A DNA stretch of 33,342 bases from Streptomyces hygroscopicus subsp. hygroscopicus (GCF_001553455.1 NZ_BBOX01000200.1:1-33342), one strand, 5' to 3'; shown: positions 23,433-31,690, numbered from the stretch's first letter. The notes: generated by a model from the sequence alone, not told the origin. Numbers and translations: made by a program.

Positions 23433-24185
23433 ATGCTGATCGCCGCCGCCGTCTGCCCGTGTCCACCGCTGCTGGTGCCCGAGGTCGCCGCCGGAGCCGC
23501 TCCCGAGCTGGACGGGCTGCGTTCCGCGTGCGCCGAGGCCGTGCGCGCCCTCGCGGCGGCGCGTCCGGAGCGTCTGATCGTGGTGGGACCCGCCGAGCCC
23601 GCCCGGCGCGGGCCCCATGCGCAGGGTGCGGCCGGGTCGTTCCGCGGCTTCGGTGTGGAGGTGGACGTGCGGCTCGGCGCGCCGGCGGCGGAAGTGGTGT
23701 CCGGCGGTGACGGCGCCGCGGAGGGGCGGCCCGCGCCCTCGCTGCCGTCGTCACTGGCGGTCGGCGCCTGGCTGCTGGAGCACGCGGGGTGGGACCCGGC
23801 GGTGCCCGTCGAGGGATTGGGTGTGGGGGAACCTCTCGAGGGCGAGCGGTGTATTGAAGTCGGAAGGGAGCTCGCCGGGCGGGCGGAGCGGGTCGCGCTG
23901 CTGGTGATGGGCGACGGCAGCGCATGCCGCACGCTGAAGGCGCCGGGCTACCTCGACGAGCGGGCGGCCGCGTTCGACGCCGGGGTGGCGCGGGCGCTGG
24001 CGGCCGCCGACACCGGGGCGCTGGCCGCGCTCGACGAGGAGTTGGCGTACGAGCTCAAGGCGGCCGGCCGGGCGCCGCTGCAGGTGCTCGCGGGGGCGGG
24101 CGCGGGGGCGCGCCTGAAGGGGGAGTTGCGGTATGACGAAGCGCCGTACGGCGTGGGGTATTTCGTGGCGAGCTGGTCGTCGTAG
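23433..24185 (+). CDS. LigB-like (class III extradiol dioxygenase B-like) protein
   Basis: Protein of 250 residues that Streptomyces annotations usually place in the class III extradiol dioxygenase subunit B-like group. The start MLIAAAVCPCPPLLVPEVAA and the segment RPERLIVVGPAEPARRGPHA fit that fold, as does ALLVMGDGSACRTLKAPGYL in the C-terminal half. The His/Glu iron ligands of true LigB enzymes are not evident, so catalysis is doubtful. TAGGCT (23420-23425) ends 7 nt before ATG with no Shine-Dalgarno, suggesting a leaderless start within the operon. A strong hairpin follows the stop codon. Confidence 0.75.
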   Translation: MLIAAAVCPCPPLLVPEVAAGAAPELDGLRSACAEAVRALAAARPERLIVVGPAEPARRGPHAQGAAGSFRGFGVEVDVRLGAPAAEVVSGGDGAAEGRPAPSLPSSLAVGAWLLEHAGWDPAVPVEGLGVGEPLEGERCIEVGRELAGRAERVALLVMGDGSACRTLKAPGYLDERAAAFDAGVARALAAADTGALAALDEELAYELKAAGRAPLQVLAGAGAGARLKGELRYDEAPYGVGYFVASWSS

Positions 24186-24191
24186 ACCGCT

Positions 24192-24223
24192 CGCGGCCGC
24201 GGAGCCTGCGCTCCGCGGCCGCG
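24192..24223. terminator. Strong bidirectional terminator
   Basis: CGCGGCCGCGGAGC (24192-24205) and GCTCCGCGGCCGCG (24210-24223) form a perfect 14-bp stem with the loop CTGC. It lies 6 nt after the LigB-like gene and also 74 nt beyond the stop of the convergent antitoxin-like gene. Further GC-rich partial palindromes follow up to 24260. Confidence 0.88.
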
Positions 24224-24297
24224 TACCGGCGGGGCCGGCCGGTCCGGGCCCGGCCTCTCCCGCCCCCGCCCTGTGCGTCTTCTCGGCCTGGTCGGCC

Positions 24298-24540
24298 TTA
24301 TGCGTCGGGCTTGTTCTTCGGCTTGCGCTCGTCCATGTTCGAGAGACGGGTGAGGGCGTCCTTCGCCTTGCCCGTGCCAGTCTCGATCTTGGCGGTGTAC
24401 TTGCCCTTGGTCCTGGTGTCGACCGTCTTGGCCGCCTTCTCCAGGCCCCGCTCGATCTTGGCCTCGTGCTGCTGCGCGAAGCTGCCGGCCCTGCCCTTCA
24501 TCTGACCGGCCTTGGCCTTGAGATTGTCCATCAGGCCCAT
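24298..24540 (-). CDS. MT0933-like antitoxin family protein
   Basis: Lys-rich protein of 80 residues beginning MGLMDNLKAKAGQMKGRAGS and ending ERKPKNKPDA. Size, charge and the LKAKAGQ start match the actinobacterial family named after the mycobacterial antitoxin MT0933 (Rv0909). No toxin gene lies beside it, so an antitoxin role here is doubtful; many relatives occur alone. GGAAGG is well placed before ATG 24540. It lies 24 nt downstream of the 24565-24843 gene and is probably cotranscribed with it. Confidence 0.75.
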   Translation of the reverse strand: MGLMDNLKAKAGQMKGRAGSFAQQHEAKIERGLEKAAKTVDTRTKGKYTAKIETGTGKAKDALTRLSNMDERKPKNKPDA

Positions 24541-24564
24541 GTGCCACCTTCCCTCGTCGGATCC

Positions 24565-24843
24565 CTATGTGCGGGCGCTCTGGCCGGTCTCGCGGTCGGC
24601 CGCCTCGGCCGCCTCGGCCGCGGACTGCTGTCGGGGGATTCCGGTGCCTTCACCCGCCGGATCCTCCTTCCCGCTCCGCGCGGCCTCGGCCCCGTCGGCG
24701 GTACCCGACGCGGACCCCGCCGTCACGGCGTCGGCCGTGTCGGCAGTGTCGGCCGTGTCCTGGGCGTCCTGCACGGACGGTGCCTCCTCGGACGAACGGT
24801 TCGTCTCCTTCGACACGCGACGAAACCTGGAAAACACGCCCAT
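24565..24843 (-). CDS. Small acidic conserved protein, low complexity
   Basis: Protein of 92 residues with a basic head (GVFSRFRRVSKETNR), a middle with the repeat DTADTADTADA and an end with GIPRQQSAAEAAEAADRETG. The middle is Ala/Asp/Glu-rich and likely disordered. Streptomyces have conserved small proteins with the same head and the I-P-x-Q-Q-S-A tail; function is unknown. ATG 24843 is 9 nt after GGGTAT on the minus strand, so the mRNA may have almost no leader. It is divergent from miaA. Confidence 0.7.
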   Translation of the reverse strand: MGVFSRFRRVSKETNRSSEEAPSVQDAQDTADTADTADAVTAGSASGTADGAEAARSGKEDPAGEGTGIPRQQSAAEAAEAADRETGQSART

Positions 24844-24852
24844 TTCCACTCC

Positions 24853-24878
24853 ATACCCTACTCGTGTGGGCGAAATCC
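24853..24878 (-). promoter_or_regulatory. SigB-like promoter candidate
   Basis: On the minus strand GGAT (24878-24875), 16 nt, then GGGTAT (24858-24853) fits GNNT-N14-16-GGGTAY, the consensus reported for the osmotic-stress sigma factor SigB of S. coelicolor. It would drive the small acidic protein and the MT0933-like gene. Confidence 0.45.
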
Positions 24879-25026
24879 CGTGCCGCTCGGAGCGTCCCAT
24901 TGCGCCGCTCGCGGAGACCGATTCCCCGAACCGGTCCTCGGAATCTCGCAACAGGCAACGAACCCGGCGGTGTCCCGTCACGTCGCCCATTCGAGGAGAC
25001 CCCCCGGGGTTTGCGAGACTGGCCCG

Positions 25027-25965
25027 GTGAATACTGCAGGCCACCCGCCGCGAGTCATCGCCGTCGTCGGCCCCACCGCGGCCGGAAAGTCCGATCTGGG
25101 CGTCGCGCTCGCCCGACATCTCGACGGCGAGGTCGTCAACGCCGATTCCATGCAGTTGTACCGGGGCATGGACATCGGCACCGCCAAGCTGACGGAGGAC
25201 GAGCGGCAGGGGGTGCCGCACCGGCTGCTGGACATCTGGGACGTCACCCGGACCGCGAGCGTCGCCGAGTACCAGCGGCTGGCCCGCGCGGAGATGGACC
25301 GGTTGCTCGCCGAGGGCCGCACCCCCGTCCTGGTCGGCGGTTCCGGCCTGTACATCCGCGGGGCCATCGACGCCCTCGAGTTCCCGGGCACCGACCCCGC
25401 CGTCCGGGCCCGGCTCGAGGCCGAGCTGGAGGAACAGGGCCCCGGAGCCCTGCACGCCCGGCTCGCCGCCGCGGACCCCGAGGCGGCACGCGCGATCCTG
25501 CCCAGCAACGGCCGCCGGGTGGTCCGCGCGCTGGAGGTCATCGAGATCACGGGCCGCCCCTTCACCGCCAATCTGCCGGGGCATGAGGCGGTCTACGACA
25601 CGCTCCAGATCGGCGTCGACGTCGAGCGGCCCGAGCTGGACGAGCGGATCGCCCTGCGGGTGGACCGGATGTGGGACGCCGGACTGGTCGAGGAGGTCCG
25701 CCGGCTGGAGGACGCCGGGCTGCGCTCCGGCCGCACCGCCTCCCGCGCGCTCGGCTACCAGCAGGTGCTGGCCGCGCTCGCGGGGGAGTGCACCGAGGAG
25801 GAGGCGAAGGCCGAGACCGTGCGCGCCACCAAGCGGTTCGCACGCCGCCAGGACTCCTGGTTCCGCCGCGATCCCAGGGTCCACTGGCTCAGCGGAGCCG
25901 CCGACCGCAGAAGGGAACTCCTGGCAAGCGCGCTCGCGTTGGTTGAACGGACGGTCACAGCCTGA
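25027..25965 (+). CDS. miaA: tRNA dimethylallyltransferase MiaA
   Basis: Adds a dimethylallyl group to A37 of tRNAs that read UNN codons, the substrate of MiaB. Protein of 312 residues with P-loop GPTAAGKS (15-22), the substrate segment VVNADSMQLYRGMDIGTAKL, GGSGLYIRGAIDALEFPGTD and the tail RQDSWFRRDPRVHWL. GTG 25027 is the normal family start; longer frames upstream are antisense to the small acidic gene. GAGACT ends 6 nt before it with no good Shine-Dalgarno. It is followed by a nested hairpin. Confidence 0.97.
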   Translation: MNTAGHPPRVIAVVGPTAAGKSDLGVALARHLDGEVVNADSMQLYRGMDIGTAKLTEDERQGVPHRLLDIWDVTRTASVAEYQRLARAEMDRLLAEGRTPVLVGGSGLYIRGAIDALEFPGTDPAVRARLEAELEEQGPGALHARLAAADPEAARAILPSNGRRVVRALEVIEITGRPFTANLPGHEAVYDTLQIGVDVERPELDERIALRVDRMWDAGLVEEVRRLEDAGLRSGRTASRALGYQQVLAALAGECTEEEAKAETVRATKRFARRQDSWFRRDPRVHWLSGAADRRRELLASALALVERTVTA

Positions 25966-25970
25966 TCACG

Positions 25971-26024
25971 TGATGGCATCGGGACGCTCCGTACGTCATC
26001 CGGGCACCCCCGGGCATGCCATCA
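25971..26024. terminator. Nested inverted repeat after miaA
   Basis: TGATGGCAT (25971-25979) and ATGCCATCA (26016-26024) form an outer 9-bp stem. Within it CCGGG and CCCGG (26000-26013) form an inner hairpin. It begins 5 nt after the miaA stop and ends 50 nt before the next gene. A terminator is most likely; an attenuator for the downstream gene is possible. Confidence 0.55.
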
Positions 26025-26073
26025 TCAAGCTCCGATCGTGCCGTGGTGTCTGGAGTTGGGAGGGCGTGTGGCG

Positions 26074-26571
26074 ATGGAGGCCGGCCCTCGAGACGCATCG
26101 CAGCAATCGCCGCACGGAGACGCGCGGCCGCTGACCACGGACGGTCCCGATGAGACCGGAGCGCTCCCGGAGCCCGGTGCCCCGGTCCTCGAGGACGGCT
26201 CCGAGGGTACCGACGGCGCGGAATCCGTTTCCGGGGAGTCCTTCCGGGAGCTGCGCCCGCCGCGTCGGCTGCGGATCTGGCAGATCGCGCCGATCGTCGC
26301 CCTCGCCATCCTCGGCTCGCTGATGTTCGCCTTCCCGCTCGCCTTCGAGTTCGGTGACGGAGGGGCGGTCGTGGCCATGCTCGGCCTGCTGCTGAGCTGC
26401 TGTGCGGCGGGCTGGGGGCTGATGGCCGCCCGACGGGTCGGCTACACCTGGCCGGGCCTGCCCCCCAGGGGCTCCGGACGCCGCCCGGACTGGCGCTTCG
26501 TCCTGCTCTACGTGGCGATCGTGGCGGTGCTGGCCGCCCTCACCTTCTGGCGGGTGGTCCGCCTCCGCTAG
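26074..26571 (+). CDS. Conserved membrane protein
   Basis: Protein of 165 residues. The first 70 are acidic, Pro/Gly-rich and probably disordered and cytosolic. Three hydrophobic segments follow (IAPIVALAILGSLMFAFPLA, VVAMLGLLLSCCAAGWGLMA, FVLLYVAIVAVLAALTFW). No catalytic motif is seen. ATG 26074 has GGGAGGG 9 nt upstream; GTG 26068 is an alternative. It lies between miaA and dapF with hairpins on both sides, so it is probably its own unit. Function unknown. Confidence 0.75.
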   Translation: MEAGPRDASQQSPHGDARPLTTDGPDETGALPEPGAPVLEDGSEGTDGAESVSGESFRELRPPRRLRIWQIAPIVALAILGSLMFAFPLAFEFGDGGAVVAMLGLLLSCCAAGWGLMAARRVGYTWPGLPPRGSGRRPDWRFVLLYVAIVAVLAALTFWRVVRLR

Positions 26572-26595
26572 ATCCGCGGAGAGTCCCCCCGAGTG

Positions 26596-26630
26596 CCCGG
26601 TATCCCCCGGAGCCTCCGGAGGATGCCGGG
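26596..26630 (+). terminator. Terminator hairpin with trailing direct repeats
   Basis: CCCGGTATCC (26596-26605) pairs with GGATGCCGGG (26621-26630), with one G-U wobble. An inner CCGGA-GCC-TCCGG stem stacks on it. The right arm begins a short tandem series GATGCCGGG, GATGCCGGGG, GATGCCTCGG (26622-26650). It lies 25 nt after the membrane protein gene. A possible dapF -10 box, TAGGAT, is at 26724-26729. Confidence 0.7.
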
Positions 26631-26735
26631 GATGCCGGGGGATGCCTCGGAGGGTCCTGGGAAGGACTTGTGGATCACGTCGGGGCGCGGCGGCGGGCAC
26701 GTCGCGGGGCGACCGGCACACCGTAGGATCGAGGG

Positions 26736-27668
26736 ATGAGCACCGCACCCCGGCTGCCCTTCCTCAAGGGACACGGCACCGAGAACGACTTCGTCATCGT
26801 CCCCGACCCGGACGGACGTCTGGAGCTGACCGCGGCGGCCGTCGCCCGCATCTGCGACCGCCGGGCCGGTGTCGGCGGTGACGGGCTGATCCGGGTCGTA
26901 CGGTCCTCGGCGCACCCCGAGGCGCGGGGCATGGCCGACCGGGCCGAGTGGTTCATGGACTACCGCAACAGCGACGGCAGCATCGCCGAGATGTGCGGCA
27001 ACGGAGTCCGCGTCTTCGCCCGCTACCTCCAGCGGGCCGGGCTCGCCGAGGCAGGCGATCTCGCGGTCGCCACCCGGGCCGGGGTGCGCCGGATCCACAT
27101 CGCCAAGGACGCCGGGGACGCCACGCGGCCGGGCGAGGCCGTCGCGGCCTCCGACGGCCCGATCACCGTGGTGATGGGCCGGGCAGCGCTGCCCGAGCCC
27201 GGCCCCGACGGAGAGATCACGGTCACCGTCGGTGAGCGGACCTGGCCCGCGCGCAACGTCAACATGGGCAACCCGCACGCGGTCGCCTTCGTCGACGACC
27301 TCGCCCAGGCCGGTGACCTGCTCGCGGCCCCCGCCGTACGCCCCGCCTCGGCGTACCCGGAGGGCACCAACGTCGAGTTCGTCGTCGACCGCGGCCCGCG
27401 CCATGTCGCGATGCGCGTGCACGAGCGCGGCTCCGGTGAGACCCGCTCCTGCGGCACCGGCGCCTGTGCCGTGATGGTCGCCACCGCGCGCCGTGACGGG
27501 GCCGATCCGGCGGTCACCGGCCACCCCGTCACGTACACCGTGGACGTTCCCGGAGGGCGCCTTGTGATCAGCGAACGGCCGGACGGTACGGTGGAGATGA
27601 CCGGCCCTGCCGTGATCGTGGCCGAGGGGGAGATCGATCCCGCTTGGCTGGGCGCGGCCCTCGGCTGA
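26736..27668 (+). CDS. dapF: Diaminopimelate epimerase DapF
   Basis: Converts LL- to meso-diaminopimelate for lysine synthesis; Streptomyces cell walls use the LL isomer, so here the product mainly feeds lysine. Protein of 310 residues with the two catalytic cysteines: Cys87 in AEMCGNGVRVFARYL and Cys239 in ETRSCGTGACAVMVATA. Substrate segments HGTENDFVIVPD and NVNMGNPHAVAFVDD are intact. ATG 26736 is preceded by GAGGG directly and by TAGGAT 6 nt upstream, so the mRNA may be leaderless. Confidence 0.97.
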   Translation: MSTAPRLPFLKGHGTENDFVIVPDPDGRLELTAAAVARICDRRAGVGGDGLIRVVRSSAHPEARGMADRAEWFMDYRNSDGSIAEMCGNGVRVFARYLQRAGLAEAGDLAVATRAGVRRIHIAKDAGDATRPGEAVAASDGPITVVMGRAALPEPGPDGEITVTVGERTWPARNVNMGNPHAVAFVDDLAQAGDLLAAPAVRPASAYPEGTNVEFVVDRGPRHVAMRVHERGSGETRSCGTGACAVMVATARRDGADPAVTGHPVTYTVDVPGGRLVISERPDGTVEMTGPAVIVAEGEIDPAWLGAALG

Positions 27669-27804
27669 CACTTCCCTCGAATGGGTGATCCGTTTCACTC
27701 TGGGCGAGAGCCGGTCGGCCGTGCGTGATGGGCTCGATAGCATCAAGCACCGGCCCCGGGCGAGTACCCACGCCGGTTGACGCTCGACGCCGCCGGAGGT
27801 GCCC

Positions 27805-29997
27805 ATGAGCGCAGAGGCCACCGACCAGGCCCCGTTCGGTCGCAGGCGCGGCCTCCCCCGCATCGACCTGCGCAATCTCCGCAGGTTCAGCCGGGCCGCC
27901 CTGCTCGGGACGGCCTCCCGGGGCCGCCTGCCGGACGCCATCGAGCATGTGGCCAAGGTCCATCGCGCGCACCATCCCGGAGCCGATCTGGACGTGCTCC
28001 GCAAGGCGTATGTGCTGGCCGAGTCCTCCCACCGCGGCCAGATGCGCAAGAGCGGTGAGCCGTACATCACCCATCCGCTGGCCGTCACGCTGATCCTCGC
28101 CGAACTGGGCGCCGAGACCACGACGTTGACCGCGTCACTGCTCCACGACACCGTCGAGGACACCGACGTGACCCTGGACCAGGTCGGGGAGCAGTTCGGC
28201 GAGGAGGTCCGCTATCTCGTCGACGGCGTCACCAAGTTGGAGAAGGTCGACTACGGGGCGGCGGCCGAGCCCGAGACCTTCCGCAAGATGCTCGTCGCCA
28301 CGGGTAACGACGTCCGGGTGATGTCGATCAAGCTCGCCGACCGGCTGCACAACATGCGCACCCTCGGCGTGATGCGCCCCGAGAAACAGGCCCGCATCGC
28401 CAAGGTCACCCGCGATGTGCTGATCCCGCTCGCCGAGCGGCTCGGGGTGCAGGCGCTCAAGACCGAGCTGGAGGACCTGGTCTTCGCCATCCTCCACCCC
28501 GAGGAGTACGCCCGCACCCGCGAGCTCCTCCAGTCCCACGCCGAGCGCCCCGACCCGCTGGCCCGCGCCGCCGAGGACGTACGGGGCGTGCTGCACGAGG
28601 CGGGTATCACCGCCGAAGTGCTGGTCCGCCCGCGCCACTTCGTCTCCGTCCACCGGGTCGGGCTCAAACGCGGCGAGCTGACCGGCACCGACCTCGGCCG
28701 GCTTCTGGTGCTGGTCACCGACGACGCGGACTGTTACGCGGTCCTCGGCGAACTGCACACCTGCTTCACCCCGGTGATCTCGGAGTTCAAGGATTTCATC
28801 GCGGTTCCCAAGTTCAACCTCTACCAGTCGCTGCACACGGCCGTGGCCGGGCGCGACGGCGAGGTCACCGAAGTCCTCATCCGCACCCACCAGATGCACC
28901 GGGTCGCGGAGGCCGGAGTCATCGCCCTCGGTAATCCGTACGCCCCGACGGAGGACGCCGACGCCCCCGAGGGCGAGCGGGCCGACCCCACCCGCCCCGG
29001 CTGGCTGTCCCGGCTGCTCGACTGGCAGAGCGCCACCCCCGACCCCGACCTCTTCTGGACCTCGCTCCGCGACGACCTCGCCCAGGACCGGGAGATCACG
29101 GTCTTCCGCTCCGACGGCGGCACACTCGGCCTGCCCGCGGGCGCGAGCTGCGTGGACGCCGCGTACGCCCTGTACGGCGAGGACGCGCACTCCTGTATCG
29201 GCGCCCGGGTCAACGGCCGGATCGCGACGCTGAGCACGGTGCTGCGGGACGGCGACACGCTGCAGCTGCTGATGGCGAGCGACGGGCGGGACGCCGCCTC
29301 CCACGGTCCGTCGCCGGAGTGGCTCGACCACGCCCGCACCCCGGCCGCCCGCATCGCCATCAACCGCTGGCTGGCCGCCCATCCGGCGCCTCCGGCCCCG
29401 CAGCACGAGTCCGGGGCGGCGGCCCCGGACCCGGAGGCCGAGTCCGCCGCCAAGCCCCTCGCGACGCGCGGCACGCAGGGCGACGCGGACGCCGCCCCCA
29501 CCCCCGGTGCGGGCCGTCCCGAGGCGGGCGTCGTCGTCGACCTGCCCGGCGCGACCGTACGGCTCGCCCGCTGCTGCACCCCCGTACCGCCCGACGCGGT
29601 CACCGGCTTCGCGGTCCGTGGCGGGGCCGTCACCGTGCACCGGGAGCGCTGCCCCGGGGTGGGGCGGATGATCGCGGCGGGGCGTACGGCCGTCGGGGTG
29701 CGCTGGGCGGACGAGGACGACGGTGACGGGGGCGGCGACTACCGCGTGACCCTCTTCGCGGAGGCGTTCAGCAGACCGCATCTCCTCGCGGACCTCACCG
29801 AGGCCATCGCCGCCGAGGGTGCGGAAGTGGTGGCGGCCGCCGTCGAGCCGCCCCGTGAGCAGCGGGTCCGGCACACCTACACGCTCCAGCTGCCCGACGC
29901 GGGCAGGCTGCCGACCCTGATGCGGGCCATGCGGAACGTTCCCGGGGTCTACGACGTGACGCGCGAGGGCCGCAGCATGGTCGCGGCGCGCCCCTGA
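27805..29997 (+). CDS. rshA: RelA/SpoT-family (p)ppGpp enzyme RshA
   Basis: Second RelA/SpoT homologue of Streptomyces, 730 residues. The N-terminal HD hydrolase domain is intact (SSHRGQMRKSGEPYITHP, then SLLHDTVEDT with His114-Asp115). The synthetase domain (about 230-385) is altered: VRPRHFVSV replaces the usual GRPKHxYS, EFKD replaces RxKD, and TEVLIRT lacks the Gln of EIQIRT; FKDFIAVPKFNLYQSLHT is kept. TGS (about 430-490, GLPAGASCVDAAYALYGEDA), a Cys-containing zinc-finger-like region (ARCCTPVPP, HRERCPG) and a C-terminal ACT domain follow. ATG 27805 is chosen because GGAGG lies 5 nt upstream and overlaps the alternative GTG 27799. TAGCAT (27738-27743) may be its -10. Confidence 0.93.
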   Translation: MSAEATDQAPFGRRRGLPRIDLRNLRRFSRAALLGTASRGRLPDAIEHVAKVHRAHHPGADLDVLRKAYVLAESSHRGQMRKSGEPYITHPLAVTLILAELGAETTTLTASLLHDTVEDTDVTLDQVGEQFGEEVRYLVDGVTKLEKVDYGAAAEPETFRKMLVATGNDVRVMSIKLADRLHNMRTLGVMRPEKQARIAKVTRDVLIPLAERLGVQALKTELEDLVFAILHPEEYARTRELLQSHAERPDPLARAAEDVRGVLHEAGITAEVLVRPRHFVSVHRVGLKRGELTGTDLGRLLVLVTDDADCYAVLGELHTCFTPVISEFKDFIAVPKFNLYQSLHTAVAGRDGEVTEVLIRTHQMHRVAEAGVIALGNPYAPTEDADAPEGERADPTRPGWLSRLLDWQSATPDPDLFWTSLRDDLAQDREITVFRSDGGTLGLPAGASCVDAAYALYGEDAHSCIGARVNGRIATLSTVLRDGDTLQLLMASDGRDAASHGPSPEWLDHARTPAARIAINRWLAAHPAPPAPQHESGAAAPDPEAESAAKPLATRGTQGDADAAPTPGAGRPEAGVVVDLPGATVRLARCCTPVPPDAVTGFAVRGGAVTVHRERCPGVGRMIAAGRTAVGVRWADEDDGDGGGDYRVTLFAEAFSRPHLLADLTEAIAAEGAEVVAAAVEPPREQRVRHTYTLQLPDAGRLPTLMRAMRNVPGVYDVTREGRSMVAARP

Positions 29998-30082
29998 GCG
30001 CCGTCGCGACGTCTGAACTCCTTCGGGTGGATCACGGCCGGGAGCGACCGCACAGGTGCCGGGGCGCTGGTAGCGGTAAGGC

Positions 30083-31690
30083 ATGACGTTTTCTTCGGGG
30101 CGCCGCACCCGGCCGCCGCGCACCGGGCGCCGTCCGTGGCCGCCGCGCACCGGGCGCCGCCGGACCGCGCTGGTGGCCGCGGCCATGGCCGCCGTCTTCC
30201 TCGCGGTCGGCCCCTCCTCCGCCGCGGGGCCGGTGATCCCCCCGCATCCGAAGCCCCTGGGGATCGGCGACCCCCTCTTCCCGCAGCTCGGCAACCCCGG
30301 CTACGACGTCACGGCGTACGACCTCGCCTTCGACTACCACCGCCAGGACCGCCCGCTCGACGCCGTCACCACCATCGACGCCCGCGCCACCGCCGCCCTG
30401 CGCACCATCAACCTGGACTTCACCCAGGGCATCGTGGATTCGGTGCGGGTCGACGGAGAGCGGGCCCGGTTCGTGACGACGGGTGAGGACCTGGTGATCA
30501 TCCCGTCCGCCCCGGTCCGCCGGGGCGCCGCCTTCCGGATCACCGTCCGCCACACCAGCGATCCGCGCGGCGGCGCGAGCGGCGGCTGGGTCCGCACCAG
30601 CGACGGGCTGGCCATGGCCAACCAGGCCAACGCCGCCCACCGGGTCTTCCCGTGCAACGACCACCCCTCCGACAAGGCCCGCTTCACCTTCCGGATCACC
30701 GCCCCGAAGAGCCTTACGGTCGTCGCGAACGGTCAGCCCGGACAGCGCGTCCGCAAGGGATCGCGGACCACCTGGACGTACCGCCTCGCCCACCCCATGG
30801 CCACCGAGCTGGCGCAGATTTCCATCGGCCGCTCCGCCGTGCCGCACCGCACCGGACCCCACGGGCTGCCGATGCGCGACGTGGTGCCCGCCGCGGACCG
30901 CACACGCCTGGAGAAGTGGCTCGCCCGCACGCCCGGACAGCTGGGCTGGATGGAGAAGAAGGCCGGGCGCTACCCCTTCGAGAACTACGGAGTGCTGATC
31001 GCCCACGCCACCACCGGCTTCGAACTGGAGACACAGACGCTCTCCCTCTTCGAGCGCGATCTGTTCACCAGCGGACAGCTGCCGCGGTGGTACATCGAGT
31101 CGATCATGGTGCACGAACTGGCGCACCAGTGGTTCGGCGACAGCGTCAGCCCGCGCCGCTGGTCCGACCTGTGGCTCAACGAGGGGCACGCCACCTGGTA
31201 CGAGGCCCTGTACGCCGATGAGCACGGTAAGGCGAGCCTGAAGCGGCGGATGCGCAAGGCGTACGGGCAGTCCGACACCTGGCGGGCCGAGGCGGGCCCG
31301 CCCGCGGCCCCCAAGCCCGCCGACCCCGACCAGCAGATCGGCATCTTCCGCCCGATCGTCTACGACGGCGGCGCACTGGTGCTGTACGCGCTGCGGCAAC
31401 GGATCGGCCGGACCGCCTTCGAGCGGCTGGAACGCCAGTGGGTGCTCCGCCACCGCGACGGTGTCGCCTCGACCGCCGACTTCATCCGGCTGGCCTCCGA
31501 GGTGGCCGGGCGCGATCTGAGCGGATTCCTCCGGCCGTGGCTGTACGGCAGGACGACACCGCCGATGCCGGGCCACCCCGACTGGAAGCCCGCGGCGCAG
31601 CAGACCGCGAAGGGCGCCGCCCCGCCGGGCGCGCGGGCGGGACGGCACGCGGTGCGTCACGCCGTGCCATGGGCCGTGAAACCCGGGTGA
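30083..31690 (+). CDS. Secreted M1-family zinc metallopeptidase
   Basis: Extracellular aminopeptidase-like protein of 535 residues. Signal peptide: basic region RTGRRRT, then ALVAAAMAAVFLAVG with cleavage near SSA-AG. Zinc site: HELAH (His344, His348) and Glu367 in LWLNEGHATWYE, spaced as in M1 enzymes. GFELETQTLSLFE stands where other M1 enzymes have GAMEN, as in a common bacterial subfamily. The domain ends near FLRPWLYGRTTPPMPG, after which about 40 residues are Ala/Arg-rich. A 22-nt stretch in the signal region is repeated (30111-30132 and 30138-30159), encoding PPRTGRR twice. Substrate unknown. Confidence 0.93.
   Translation: MTFSSGRRTRPPRTGRRPWPPRTGRRRTALVAAAMAAVFLAVGPSSAAGPVIPPHPKPLGIGDPLFPQLGNPGYDVTAYDLAFDYHRQDRPLDAVTTIDARATAALRTINLDFTQGIVDSVRVDGERARFVTTGEDLVIIPSAPVRRGAAFRITVRHTSDPRGGASGGWVRTSDGLAMANQANAAHRVFPCNDHPSDKARFTFRITAPKSLTVVANGQPGQRVRKGSRTTWTYRLAHPMATELAQISIGRSAVPHRTGPHGLPMRDVVPAADRTRLEKWLARTPGQLGWMEKKAGRYPFENYGVLIAHATTGFELETQTLSLFERDLFTSGQLPRWYIESIMVHELAHQWFGDSVSPRRWSDLWLNEGHATWYEALYADEHGKASLKRRMRKAYGQSDTWRAEAGPPAAPKPADPDQQIGIFRPIVYDGGALVLYALRQRIGRTAFERLERQWVLRHRDGVASTADFIRLASEVAGRDLSGFLRPWLYGRTTPPMPGHPDWKPAAQQTAKGAAPPGARAGRHAVRHAVPWAVKPG

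Noticed and set aside
24298..24843. Toxin-antitoxin pair made of the Lys-rich and acidic small proteins
   Set aside because: The acidic partner is low-complexity and resembles a conserved Streptomyces protein, not a toxin with a nuclease or PIN motif.
26669..26677. TGTGGATCA as a DnaA box near dapF
   Set aside because: One mismatch to TTATCCACA on the reverse strand and isolated; expected by chance in 33 kb.
28135..30294. 719-codon minus-strand frame opposite rshA
   Set aside because: Antisense shadow of a multi-domain RelA/SpoT protein; no recognisable motif.
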